Positions 25,075 through 36,304 are shown, counted from the stretch's first letter. The stretch is DNA of 64,000 bases from Cellulomonas fengjieae (GCF_018388465.1 NZ_CP074404.1:3100001-3164000), one strand, 5' to 3'. The notes: a model not told the origin generated them from the sequence alone. A program made the numbers and translations.

Positions 25075-26282
25075 CCGAGGTCGAGCGAACCGCTCGCCAC
25101 ATCGGTGGTGTCGCCCCGCTTGACCCGGTCGAGGTAGCCGCGGGCCTTCGTCGTCTCCGTCTCGAGCACGCCGATGGTGGTGGCCATCGAATCGAGCGCC
25201 TTGACCTTGAAGGTGTCGATCGAGTCCATGGTCGCGTAGATGTCCGAGAACGCCTGCTGCAGCTGCGGCAGGCCGACGGTCGCGCCGGCGGCCTGCTCCT
25301 GGATGCCGGCCGACTGCTCCTTGAGCATCTTGGCGGTCGACGCGATCAGCCCGGTGGTCGTGGTGTTCAGCGCCGTGATCTGGTCGAGGACGAGCCGCTG
25401 GTTGTTCAGCGCCTGGGCGACGATGACCGCGGTGCGCAGGGCGGCGACGGTGGTGGTCGTCGCGCGGTCGACGCCCTTGATGAGCTCGACGTTGTTCTTG
25501 ATGATGATGTCGATCGCCAGGTAGCCCTGGATCGAGACGGCGAGCTGCGTGAGCAGGTCCTGGTGCTTCTGGCGCACGTAGAACAGGACGTCCTCGCGCA
25601 GCGACTTGGCGCGTGCGGGGTCCGTCGCGTCGAGCTCCGCGATGGTCGCCGACAGGCGCGTGTCGAGCGACTCCGCCACGTAGATGTACTGGTGCAGGCG
25701 GGCCATCGTGTCCCAGAGGTGCTGCTTCTCCAGGTTGAGCGCGGCGTTGTCCTTGCGCAGCTCGTCCTGGCCGTTGTAGAGCGCCCGCACGATCCCGTCG
25801 ATCTGCTTCTGCGAGCTCTCGTAGCGGCGGAAGTAGTCGGTGATGGAGTCGCCGAACGGGATGAGCCCGAGCAGCTTCTTGCCGATCGTGGCCTCGCTGG
25901 GGTCCAGGCTCTCGACGGTCTTGCGCAGGTCGAGAAGAGACTTGCTCACCTGCGACGTCCCGGAGACGCCGCCCTCGCGCAGCTCCTTGACGGGCATCTG
26001 GAGCAGCCGGTTGGACGTCTCGGCGGCGGCCCGGATGTCGGTGTCACCCATCGTGCGGATGTCGTCGGCCTTGCCCGCCAGCTCGGGCGAGCCCACCTGC
26101 GCGGCCATCAGGCCCTCGACGTACGAGCTGACCTTGGCGTCGAGACCGGGCAGAGCGGCCTCGGGGATCTGCGGAGCCATCGCCGGGGCCTGCGTGGTGG
26201 CCACCGGGGAGACCGGGGCAGGGGCCTCGAGCGCGAACACGGACTGCGGTGCGGGGGGCCGCAGGGGAGCTGCGTCGGTCAT
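25071..26282 (-). CDS. telA: TelA/KlaA toxic-anion-resistance family protein
   Basis: The 403-residue protein begins with a Pro/Ala-rich tail and continues as a long helical bundle typical of the TelA family (PF05816). Recognisable pieces are GLIPFGDSITDYFRRYESSQKQIDGIVRALYNGQDEL, with conserved FGD, and the central LREDVLFYVRQKHQDLLTQLAVSIQGYLAIDIIIKNN. The family was named for tellurite resistance on plasmids, but in chromosomes it belongs to envelope and stress-response systems with TerD, vWA or AAA+ partners. As first gene of the operon it probably sets translation initiation; an AAGGA ribosome-binding site precedes ATG 26282. Confidence 0.92.
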   Translation of the reverse strand: MTDAAPLRPPAPQSVFALEAPAPVSPVATTQAPAMAPQIPEAALPGLDAKVSSYVEGLMAAQVGSPELAGKADDIRTMGDTDIRAAAETSNRLLQMPVKELREGGVSGTSQVSKSLLDLRKTVESLDPSEATIGKKLLGLIPFGDSITDYFRRYESSQKQIDGIVRALYNGQDELRKDNAALNLEKQHLWDTMARLHQYIYVAESLDTRLSATIAELDATDPARAKSLREDVLFYVRQKHQDLLTQLAVSIQGYLAIDIIIKNNVELIKGVDRATTTTVAALRTAVIVAQALNNQRLVLDQITALNTTTTGLIASTAKMLKEQSAGIQEQAAGATVGLPQLQQAFSDIYATMDSIDTFKVKALDSMATTIGVLETETTKARGYLDRVKRGDTTDVASGSLDLG

Positions 26283-26332
26283 CGTCGTCCTTCACGTCCA
26301 GCTCGGCGCCGAGGGCGGATCGCCCGCTCCTC

Positions 26333-26372
26333 AATGGTCATGGAATGGTCAAATCGTCCTCACGGGACACTA
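26333..26372 (-). promoter_or_regulatory. Candidate promoter and direct-repeat operator of the PknG operon
   Basis: A minus-strand TAGTGT (26367-26372) fits a -10 element, implying a leader of about 80 nt. Within that leader are two copies of AATGGTC (26333-26339 and 26344-26350), 11 bp apart, i.e. on the same face of the helix. This resembles a two-half-site operator just downstream of the start. I see no clear -35. Confidence 0.45.
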
Positions 26373-26497
26373 GCACGCGGTGCACATGACAGCGCTGGTC
26401 AGGCGGCATTCGGCCGACGTTTTCGCCTCCTGGCGAACGCGCGCGGGCGCGTCTTGGGGCAAGATGGGCGACCGACGACGAGCCCGGAGGTTCTCCT

Positions 26498-26968
26498 GTG
26501 TCCCCTGACCAGAACGCATCCCTCGACGAGCGACTGCGACGCCTCGGCATCGCCCAGGACCTGCAGCGCGCGGTCGCTGCCGGGATCGACAAGCTCCCCG
26601 TGAGCGAGGAGACCAAGACCTCGCTGACGTCGAAGAGCGCCACAGCCGTCGTGGTGGTCGGTGAGACCGGCGTCGCGCTGGCCAAGGGCGCGGTCACCGC
26701 GGCCAAGGACGGCGCCGAGACGTTCCAGCGGACCCGCCAGGAGTACGCGAGCGCGTCGGCCGGCGCGGAGCCCGGAACCCCGACCGACGCCCCGACCGAC
26801 GCCTCCGGACAGGCTGCCGCTGCCGCGCCCACCGACGCGGTAGGGGACGAGGTGTCGGAGGAGGACGTGACCACCCGCCTCGAGCGCCTCAGCCAGCTGC
26901 ACCACGACGGCCACCTCACCGACCTGGAGTACGCGGAGGCCAAGGCGAGGGTCATCGCCGGGCGCTAG
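26498..26968 (+). CDS. SHOCT-domain hypothetical protein
   Basis: This 156-residue soluble protein has a helical N-terminal part, an amphipathic Ala/Val-rich middle (about 50-80), a Thr/Ala/Pro linker, and a C-terminal SHOCT motif (TTRLERLSQLHHDGHLTDLEYAEAKARVI) usual at the ends of oligomerising bacterial proteins. GTG 26498 has GGAGG 8 nt upstream. It diverges from telA across about 215 bp, so the two may share control. Its TAG overlaps the next GTG. Confidence 0.75.
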   Translation: MSPDQNASLDERLRRLGIAQDLQRAVAAGIDKLPVSEETKTSLTSKSATAVVVVGETGVALAKGAVTAAKDGAETFQRTRQEYASASAGAEPGTPTDAPTDASGQAAAAAPTDAVGDEVSEEDVTTRLERLSQLHHDGHLTDLEYAEAKARVIAGR

Positions 26969-27471
26969 TGGTGACTGTCGACGGGCTCCGGCCGGCGACC
27001 AGGGCGGACGTCGACGCCATCCACGCCCTGCGCCGGTCGCTGGAGGACTGGATGGCCGCCCGCGGCATCGTGCAGTGGCCGCCGGGCTCGCTCCCCCGGG
27101 AACGCATCGCCGCGCAGGTCGACGCGGGCCAGTGGCACGTCCTGGTCGACGACCTCCGCGTCGTCGGCACCGTCCGCCTGCTGTGGGCGGACCCCGACTT
27201 CTGGGGCGACGACGACACGCCCGCGGTCTACGTGCACGGGCTCATGGTGGACCGGGCCGCCACGGGCCGCGGGATCGGCACCGCGCTCCTCGACTGGGCC
27301 GCGGCCCAGGGGCGCGCCGCAGGCGTGGGCCTGTTCCGGCTCGACTGCCGGACCACCAACCCCGCGCTGCGCGCCTACTACGAGGGCTACGGGTTCCAGG
27401 CGGTCGGCCAGCGCGACTTCGCCGACTTCTCCTGCACACTGCTCGAGCTGCGTGTGGGCGCCGCTTCGTAG
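26968..27471 (+). CDS. GNAT-family N-acetyltransferase
   Basis: The 167-residue protein has the GNAT fold. The acetyl-CoA loop is RAATGRGIGTALLDWA after the strand VYVHGLMVDR, and the C-terminal part DCRTTNPALRAYYEGYGFQAVG is the usual beta-6/alpha-4 region. The acceptor substrate is unknown. GTG 26968 overlaps the preceding TAG by one base; GTG 26971 is an alternative. Confidence 0.85.
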   Translation: MVTVDGLRPATRADVDAIHALRRSLEDWMAARGIVQWPPGSLPRERIAAQVDAGQWHVLVDDLRVVGTVRLLWADPDFWGDDDTPAVYVHGLMVDRAATGRGIGTALLDWAAAQGRAAGVGLFRLDCRTTNPALRAYYEGYGFQAVGQRDFADFSCTLLELRVGAAS

Positions 27472-27474
27472 AGT
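27469..27474 (+). promoter_or_regulatory. Leaderless-type -10 (TAGAGT) for the VOC gene
   Basis: TAGAGT begins with the TAG stop of the GNAT gene and ends 6 bp before ATG 27481, so the gene may be transcribed on its own as a leaderless mRNA as well as from upstream. Confidence 0.5.
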
Positions 27475-27480
27475 CGGAGC

Positions 27481-28299
27481 ATGACCGATCGGACCTACCC
27501 GCAGGGCGTGCCGTCCTGGGTGGACATCGAGCAGGCGGACGTCGAGGCGGCGCTTGCGTTCTACTCCGCCGTGCTGGGCTGGACGTTCCACGAGGCGGCC
27601 CCGCCCGGCTCGCCGACGCGCTACGTGATCGCGCAGGTCGACGGCCTCGACGTGGCGGGCGTCGGCAGCGCGGGCTCCGCCGGGCCCGACTGGCACACCT
27701 ACGTCTCCGTCGCTGACGTCGGGGTCACGCTCGACCGGGTCAGGGCCGCGGGCGGCCAGGTCACCGTCGGCCCGACCGTCGCCGGTGAGGGCGGCACCTG
27801 GGCGGAGCTCACCGACCCGTCCGGCGCGCTCCTGCGCCTGTGGCAACCCCGACGCCGCCTGGGGGCGCAGGTCGTCAACGCGCCCGGCACCTGGAACTTC
27901 AGCGACCTGCACGCCGACGACCCGGCGACCGCGTTCTACTCGACGGTGCTCGGCTGGCAGTTCGACGAGGTGGACTTCGGGACGATGATCCGGGTGCCCG
28001 GCTACGGCGACCACCTGGCCGCGACCAGCGACCCCGACATCTACGCGCGCCAGGCCGCCGTCGCGGTCCCGCCCGGGTTCGCCGACGCCATCGGCTGGGT
28101 CGCCCCCGCGGACGCGGACCGGCCGGCGCACTGGCACGTGTCGTTCGCGGTCGCAGACCGGGACCGGACGGCGCAGCTCGCGGTGGCGCACGGTGGCCAG
28201 GTGCTCGGGACCCAGGACACGCACTGGGCCCGCACGGTGACGGTCCGGGACCCGCAGGGCGCCGTGTTCACCGCGAGCCAGTTCACGCCCCCGGAGTGA
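27481..28299 (+). CDS. Two-domain VOC (glyoxalase-like) protein
   Basis: The 272-residue protein contains two vicinal-oxygen-chelate domains: residues about 8-120 (SWVDIEQADVEAALAFYSAVLGW) and 137-266 (WNFSDLHADDPATAFYSTVLGW). Such tandem proteins are common in actinobacteria as glyoxalase, dioxygenase or antibiotic-binding homologues, and the substrate cannot be read from sequence. The His of the classic metal site is not obvious in domain 1. Its last 17 bp overlap the convergent HNH gene. Confidence 0.85.
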   Translation: MTDRTYPQGVPSWVDIEQADVEAALAFYSAVLGWTFHEAAPPGSPTRYVIAQVDGLDVAGVGSAGSAGPDWHTYVSVADVGVTLDRVRAAGGQVTVGPTVAGEGGTWAELTDPSGALLRLWQPRRRLGAQVVNAPGTWNFSDLHADDPATAFYSTVLGWQFDEVDFGTMIRVPGYGDHLAATSDPDIYARQAAVAVPPGFADAIGWVAPADADRPAHWHVSFAVADRDRTAQLAVAHGGQVLGTQDTHWARTVTVRDPQGAVFTASQFTPPE

Positions 28300-28657
28300 C
28301 GGTCCCATCGGCAAAGAGCACGGCCAGGTCGGCCTGGATGCGGACGTGCTGCTCCAGGAACGCGCGCTCGTCCAGCCGCTTGCGCCGCAGCCACCCGGTG
28401 ACCTCGTCGTTGCACTTGCTCGCGTTGCACGACCCGCAGGCCGGGGCGATGTTGTCGAGCGTGTAGCGGCCTCCGCGAGAGATGGGCAGCACGCAGTCGC
28501 GCTGCAGCGGCCGGTCCGTGGCGCCGCAGTACGCGCACCCGCCCCACGCCGACGTCAGCGCGGCCCACTGCGCGGGGCTGAGGTCGTGCTCCACCGCCGC
28601 CATCCGGCGCTGGCGGCGCTTGGCGTACCGGACCTGACGTGTGCGGTTGGCCGGCAT
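28283..28657 (-). CDS. HNH-family protein with the first His replaced by Cys
   Basis: The 124-residue protein has the beta-beta-alpha-metal HNH fold: zinc Cys pairs CAYCG and CGSCN surround DCVLPISRGGRYTLDNIAPAC. In active family members the first position after Asp is His (DHxxP); here the codon is TGC (Cys), while the Asn of LDN is kept. It may be a degenerate nuclease or use altered chemistry. ATG 28657 is selected because a TANNNT box lies 7 bp upstream (leaderless). It is not near restriction or phage genes. Confidence 0.8.
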   Translation of the reverse strand: MPANRTRQVRYAKRRQRRMAAVEHDLSPAQWAALTSAWGGCAYCGATDRPLQRDCVLPISRGGRYTLDNIAPACGSCNASKCNDEVTGWLRRKRLDERAFLEQHVRIQADLAVLFADGTVTPGA

Positions 28658-28664
28658 GCGGCCC

Positions 28665-28670
28665 AGGGTA
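28665..28670 (-). promoter_or_regulatory. Leaderless-type -10 (TACCCT) for the HNH gene
   Basis: On the minus strand TACCCT ends 7 bp before ATG 28657, and there is no ribosome-binding site. Confidence 0.55.
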
Positions 28671-28735
28671 GACACGTCGGGCAGCAACATCCGGGAGCCA
28701 CGTCCGGGACCGGGGCGGTCCGGCACGGCTGTCCG

Positions 28736-31457
<2,722 letters not shown>

Positions 31458-31528
31458 CGTGCACCTCCGAGGATCTCGATGGGATGCTGCTGCGCCGCTG
31501 CGCGTACGCAGGGCGTCTCGTTGGCCGG

Positions 31529-32356
31529 TCAGGCGAGAGCGCCCTCGGGCGGTCCGGCGTCGTCGTAGATGCGCGCCGTCGCGATCGTGCGGTCAGTGCC
31601 CAGATCGAGCACCGTCAGGGCGGCTCGGGGCGGGACCGACGGGCCACCGAGCACGTTGTGCTCCACGGCGCAGACGGCGTCACCCTCCGTGACCGTGCAG
31701 AGCTCCAGCACGGCGGGGTCGTCCCCGAGCACGCGGCCCTGGTAGAGCTCCCGGAGCGCGTCCCGCCCGCGGTGCACGCCACCGTCGGCTCGGCGGACGC
31801 ACCCGTCCGGCTCGAACGCGGCCAGGGTCGCCTCGACGTCCCCCGCCGCGAGCGCGCTGCGGAGCCTGCCGACGACGTCGGGCACCCGATCGGTCCCGGG
31901 CCCGAGCAGCGGGGGCCGGTGGACCCGGCGACCCATCAGCGGCACGGCACTGAAGTAGATCCGCATCTCGACGATGCGCTCGCGCTCGTCGTGGTCGGCC
32001 ACGACCGCCAGCGGGAGCCGGCCGTCCGTGCCGAGGTGGAGAACCACCTCCTCGATCCCGCGCGGTGGGGTGAGCAGGACGTTCACGTCCTCCACCTCGA
32101 CCCCGCGCGACGCCATCCAGGTGGCCAGGTCGGCCAGGTACCGCCGGAAGCTGCGTTCACCTCGGATGCGGCCCCGTACGGGGTCGTGAACCTCGGGCGT
32201 TCCCGCGAACGACCCGACGAGAGCATCGACCTCCCCGGTCACGACGCCGTCGAAGAACGGAACCGACCTCAGGCGGTCACGGTGGTACTTGTCGAGCAGG
32301 CGCTGCAGGACCGGGGCGGAGAACAGCTCGGGCGCCCAGGGCACGCGTCCGAGCAT
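31529..32356 (-). CDS. Tandem SnoaL/NTF2-like protein
   Basis: The 275-residue protein appears to hold two NTF2/SnoaL-like domains: about 30-145 (VDALVGSFAGTPEVHDPVRGRIRGERSFRRYL) and 155-275 (LRSALAAGDVEATLAAFEPDGCVRRADGGVHRGRDALRELY). Such cone-shaped alpha+beta folds bind small hydrophobic ligands or act as isomerases or cyclases; the ligand is unknown. There is no signal peptide. It stands alone and diverges from the helicase gene. Confidence 0.75.
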   Translation of the reverse strand: MLGRVPWAPELFSAPVLQRLLDKYHRDRLRSVPFFDGVVTGEVDALVGSFAGTPEVHDPVRGRIRGERSFRRYLADLATWMASRGVEVEDVNVLLTPPRGIEEVVLHLGTDGRLPLAVVADHDERERIVEMRIYFSAVPLMGRRVHRPPLLGPGTDRVPDVVGRLRSALAAGDVEATLAAFEPDGCVRRADGGVHRGRDALRELYQGRVLGDDPAVLELCTVTEGDAVCAVEHNVLGGPSVPPRAALTVLDLGTDRTIATARIYDDAGPPEGALA

Positions 32357-32467
32357 GCCACTCGGTCAGGAGGAACGGAATGCCGATTCGTCCCCCTCCC
32401 GGTCGGTCGCGGTCCTCGGGGCACGGCAGGATGACTGCTGGACCGGTCGGCACAGGTGGGGGATGCA

Positions 32468-34366
32468 GTGAGCAGCGCAGCAGCGGTGCGCGTCCTCGCG
32501 GGTGTGGACGAGCAGCAGGCGGCGGCCGTCCTGGCACCTGCGGGGCCCGTGCGGATCACGGCCGGCGCCGGCACGGGCAAGACCCGGACCCTGACGCACC
32601 GGGTCGCCTACCAGCACCTCGTCGGCGCGGTGCCCGCCCACCTGCTGCTGGCCGTGACCCACTCCACCAAGGCCGCGGGCGAGATGCGCGACCGGCTCGG
32701 TCGCCTGGGGGTCCCCAGTGTCCAGGCGCGCACGTTCCACGCGGCCGCGCTGCGCCAGCTGCGCTACTTCTGGCCCGCGACAGGGCTGCCCGGGGACGGA
32801 CCGGTGCTGCTCGACGCCGACGGCCGGGGCGCCTACTACCGGTACCTGCGCGCCGCGCTGGGCACCGTGCTCCGCGCGCCCGGCACGGACGTCGACGCGA
32901 CCCTGGTCAGCGACCTGTCGACCGAGCTCACGTGGGCCGCCGCCCGGGACCTCACCGCGGAGCAGTACCTCGGCGCGGCGAAGGCGGCCGGCCGACGGCC
33001 CGGGATGGACCTCGCCGTCGTCGCCGGCGCGATCGAGCGGTACACGTCCGCCAAGCGGCACGACGGGGTCCTCGACTTCGCGGACCTGCTCGCGTTCTGC
33101 GCCCGGCTCATCGAGCAGGACGACCAGGTGGCCGCCACCATCCGTGCCCAGTACGCGGCGTTCGTCGTCGACGAGTACCAGGACACCGACCCGGCCCAGC
33201 AGCGGCTGCTCGACGCCTGGCTCGGTGGACGCGACAACATCGCCGTGGTCGGCGACGCGCGACAGGCGGTCTACGCCTTCAAGGGCGCGCAGACGTCGCT
33301 GATCCGGGACTTCACCGTCAGGTTCCCGCACGCGGTCGCGGTCGACCTGGTCAAGGACTACCGGTCGACCGTCCCGGTGGTCGACGCCGCGAACCGGCTG
33401 ATGGCCGGGAGGCCGGAGGCCGCGGGCCCGCAGCTCGTCGGGATGCTCGGCGAGGGCCCGGAACCCGTCGTGATCCGGTGCGCGGACGAGGACGACGAGG
33501 ACGCGACGATCCTGCGGACGGTCCGGGGTTGGCTGCGCACAGGTGTGCCCGCCGAGCAGGTCGCGATCCTGCACAGGTTCAACGCGCAGGCCGTCAAGCT
33601 CACGGCGGCGCTGCGCGACGGGGGGATCGCGGTGGTCGGCGACGGGTCCGCGTACTTCGACCGGCGCGAGATCGTCCAGGTCCTCGCGCTGCTGCGCGGT
33701 CACGCCGCCCAGGCGCCGGACGACGACGCGCTCGACGCGCTCGGCCAGGTCCTCGCCCGGGTCGGGTACCACCCGCAGGACCCGCCGGACGGCACCGGTG
33801 CCGCGCGGGAGCGCTGGGACGCCCTCGACGCGCTGCGCGCGCTGGTCGCGTCGCTGCCGCCGACCCTGACCGGCACCGTCCGGACCCTGTCCGCCGACCT
33901 GGACCGGCGCGCCGCCGAGGACCACGTCCCACCCGGGCGGGGCGCCGTCACCGTGACCACGATCCACCGGGCCAAGGGGCTCGAGTGGGAGGCATGCCTG
34001 ATCGCTCGCGCCGCCGACGGGTCGCTGCCGTCGGTCTACGCGACGACCGCGGCCGAGCTCGCCGAGGAGCGCCGGCTCATGTACGTCGCGACGACCCGCG
34101 CCAAGCGGCACCTCGTCGCCACCTGGGCCGCCGACCGTCCCGGGGGCCGGCCGGGGCGCCCGTCCCCGTACCTGTCGCAGCTCGTCCCCACTCGTCCGAC
34201 CCAGGAGCCCGCTGCGCCGCCGACCAGGTTCACCGTCGGTCAGCGCGTCACGCACGACAGCCACGGGCTGGGCCGGGTGGTCGACGTCCGCGCCGGGAAC
34301 GTCACCGTCGACTTCGGCACCGACGGCAGACGGACGCTGCGCCCGGACCGGCTGATCGCGCTGTGA
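32468..34366 (+). CDS. UvrD/PcrA-like SF1 helicase
   Basis: The 632-residue superfamily 1A helicase shows motif I GAGTGKTRT, motif Ia HSTKAA, motif II DEYQDTDPAQ, motif III GDARQAVYAFKG, motif IV DYRST, motif V TTIHRAKGLEWE and motif VI RLMYVATTRAK. The C-terminus (FTVGQRVTHDSHGLGRVVDV...) is the Tudor-like domain of PcrA/UvrD that contacts RNA polymerase. It is shorter than housekeeping UvrD (about 720 or more), with reduced 1B/2B subdomains, so it is probably an accessory helicase. GTG 32468 has GGGGG 7 nt upstream; GTG 32456 is the alternative. Confidence 0.9.
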   Translation: MSSAAAVRVLAGVDEQQAAAVLAPAGPVRITAGAGTGKTRTLTHRVAYQHLVGAVPAHLLLAVTHSTKAAGEMRDRLGRLGVPSVQARTFHAAALRQLRYFWPATGLPGDGPVLLDADGRGAYYRYLRAALGTVLRAPGTDVDATLVSDLSTELTWAAARDLTAEQYLGAAKAAGRRPGMDLAVVAGAIERYTSAKRHDGVLDFADLLAFCARLIEQDDQVAATIRAQYAAFVVDEYQDTDPAQQRLLDAWLGGRDNIAVVGDARQAVYAFKGAQTSLIRDFTVRFPHAVAVDLVKDYRSTVPVVDAANRLMAGRPEAAGPQLVGMLGEGPEPVVIRCADEDDEDATILRTVRGWLRTGVPAEQVAILHRFNAQAVKLTAALRDGGIAVVGDGSAYFDRREIVQVLALLRGHAAQAPDDDALDALGQVLARVGYHPQDPPDGTGAARERWDALDALRALVASLPPTLTGTVRTLSADLDRRAAEDHVPPGRGAVTVTTIHRAKGLEWEACLIARAADGSLPSVYATTAAELAEERRLMYVATTRAKRHLVATWAADRPGGRPGRPSPYLSQLVPTRPTQEPAAPPTRFTVGQRVTHDSHGLGRVVDVRAGNVTVDFGTDGRRTLRPDRLIAL

Positions 34367-34379
34367 CCTGGCACGACGT

Positions 34380-34385
34380 TAGGGT
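34380..34385 (+). promoter_or_regulatory. Leaderless-type -10 (TAGGGT)
   Basis: TAGGGT ends 6 bp before GTG 34392 and lies in the 25-bp gap after the helicase gene, with no ribosome-binding site. Confidence 0.55.
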
Positions 34386-34391
34386 CACCTG

Positions 34392-34859
34392 GTGACCACG
34401 CCGCAGACAGTCGACGACGACCAGCTCGTCCGCTCCCTGACCCCGCTCACGTACGGCTTCTGCGGTGCGCTGCTCATGGTCGGCCTGCTCGGGGTGTTCG
34501 TCATCGTGCCGGAGCCGACCGTGACCCCGACCGGGCTGGCGCTGGGCGCGGCGCTCGGCCTGGCCGCCTGGTTCCTCCCCACGGTCGTGATCCGCAGGGT
34601 GCTCGCCGGCGGAGCGCGTCAGGGGGTTGCACCCGGGTCGGTCGCCGGCGTCGTGCGGTCCGCCGTCTTCCTCGGTGCCGCGGTCGCGGAGGGCCCGGCG
34701 CTGCTGGGGTTCTTCCTCGCGTTCGTCCTGCCGGGCGGTGACGTCGCGCCGTTCGCGCTCAGCATCCCGTTGGCCGTCGCGTCGCTGTGGTTCAACGTGT
34801 CGGGTCCGGCCGCCGCGCGACGCCACCTCGGGCGGGCGCGGTCCGGCATCTCCTTCTGA
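34392..34859 (+). CDS. Four-helix membrane protein, unknown
   Basis: I do not recognise this 155-residue protein. Four hydrophobic segments (about 22-42, 48-67, 88-110 and 118-138) suggest an integral membrane protein with both ends inside; a basic tail ARRHLGRARSG closes it. There are no catalytic motifs. GTG 34392 is supported by the -10 box 6 bp upstream. Convergent with the DUF4232 gene. Confidence 0.7.
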   Translation: MTTPQTVDDDQLVRSLTPLTYGFCGALLMVGLLGVFVIVPEPTVTPTGLALGAALGLAAWFLPTVVIRRVLAGGARQGVAPGSVAGVVRSAVFLGAAVAEGPALLGFFLAFVLPGGDVAPFALSIPLAVASLWFNVSGPAAARRHLGRARSGISF

Positions 34860-34914
34860 CCGGTCCGATCCGAGCCTCGGCGGCACGAGCGCGACCCGGA
34901 CCTGGCAGCTCGGA

Positions 34915-36297
34915 TCAGCCTGCCTCGGACGTGCTCCACTGGCCGACCTTGAGGGTCGCGCCCGCGAGCACGTCGAGCGGGTCCGGCAGCACCAGCTCGA
35001 CCGCAGGTCCGCCCTCCACGGCGCGCACGGTGACCCCGACGGCGAGGTCGGGGTCCTGTGTCGTGGACATGGCACGCCACCGCACCTGCGATCCCGCGGC
35101 GGCCCCGGGCTGCAGCAGCACCCCCGACGCGGGCGGCGTGACGCTCTCCGGGAGCTGGGTGAGGTCAGGGGTCCGGGTGCCCGACTGCCGGGTGAACGCG
35201 AGCTCGGGCATCCCCACCAGGACGCACGGCGCGGTCCCGGTGTGCGTGGCACGGAGCATCAGGTACCGGGTGCCGAGCGCGGCGTCGGTGCCTGCCACCT
35301 CCACGCGCAGCTCGTCTCCGGTGCACGCCGGGACACCCTCCAGCCCTGGCGTGGCACTCGCCCGGTCCGGCTCGGCGGCGACCCCTCCGACGACGCCGTC
35401 GAGCGCGACCTGCTGAGCCAGCACGTGGAAGGGCACGGCCGGACCCCGGTGCACCGTCGCTGCGAGCCGTGACGCGACGTGCGCGCGGTGGGCGTCGTCG
35501 TCCGCCTCGACCGTCAGGTCCGGCGACGCGGGCTCGCCACCGCTCAGCACGACCCGCCAGACGCCCTCCCACCCGGCCACGTCGGCCGCGAGCGCGACGG
35601 AGTCCGCGTCCGGCCACGTGCCGGGATGGATCTGCTGCACCTCCAGCCAGTCGTCACGCGACTCGACCGTCGTGACCGGCAGGTCGCGCCCGGCGGTCGC
35701 CGCCAGGACGGGGGCGACGTCCGCTCCGGTGGCGACGGCGACCCGGCCGCTGTCGGGCCCGAACCAGACCTCGGCGACGCCCGGTGTGCGGCGCAACGCG
35801 ACCGCGTCCTCGACGAGGTCCGTGTCTCCGCCCGGGGTGAGCACCACGGCCAGGGACCGCGCGGCGTCGTGCACGTCGAGGCGCCAGGAGAACGGCGCCG
35901 CGGGTGACGCGGCCGCCAGCACGGCGGCGGCCGCGACTGCCACCGCGTCCACGTCGCCGGCCTGGGCGTCCACCGCGACGACCCACTGCGCGGGGTCGTC
36001 GGCCGGGTCCGGACCGTCCGGCGCGACCGGCTCGGCCACGTCGGCCAGGCTGCAGACCGTCGTCACCGACGACACGGCCCCGTCCAGCTCGTCGTGCGCC
36101 CGCGCTGCCGCCTCCGTCACCTCGGAGGGCGGGCGCACGTCCCGCTCCCCCGTCACGACCGTGCAGACGGGTGGCCACCCGGCCAGCTCGCCGAGCGGCG
36201 TCAGGCGCACCACGAGCGCGCCCAGCACCGCGATCAGCAGGAGCACGACCGCAGCGACCAGGCCCTTCCGGGCGACGGCGGGCGGCTCGGCGGTCAC
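34915..36297 (-). CDS. Membrane-anchored protein with C-terminal DUF4232 domain
   Basis: The 460-residue protein has one N-terminal membrane helix (about 14-34) with no lipobox, so it is probably anchored facing out. A long extracellular region contains two copies of a ferredoxin-like pattern (VDAQAGDVDAVAVAAAAVL; DWLEVQQIHPG). The C-terminal 130 residues are DUF4232: PACTGDELRVEV, GTRYLMLRATHTGTAPCVL and GSQVRWRAM, common in actinobacterial secreted proteins of unknown role. GTG 36297 follows a TANNNT box by 7 bp. Confidence 0.78.
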   Translation of the reverse strand: MTAEPPAVARKGLVAAVVLLLIAVLGALVVRLTPLGELAGWPPVCTVVTGERDVRPPSEVTEAAARAHDELDGAVSSVTTVCSLADVAEPVAPDGPDPADDPAQWVVAVDAQAGDVDAVAVAAAAVLAAASPAAPFSWRLDVHDAARSLAVVLTPGGDTDLVEDAVALRRTPGVAEVWFGPDSGRVAVATGADVAPVLAATAGRDLPVTTVESRDDWLEVQQIHPGTWPDADSVALAADVAGWEGVWRVVLSGGEPASPDLTVEADDDAHRAHVASRLAATVHRGPAVPFHVLAQQVALDGVVGGVAAEPDRASATPGLEGVPACTGDELRVEVAGTDAALGTRYLMLRATHTGTAPCVLVGMPELAFTRQSGTRTPDLTQLPESVTPPASGVLLQPGAAAGSQVRWRAMSTTQDPDLAVGVTVRAVEGGPAVELVLPDPLDVLAGATLKVGQWSTSEAG

Positions 36298-36304
36298 AGC
36301 GGCG

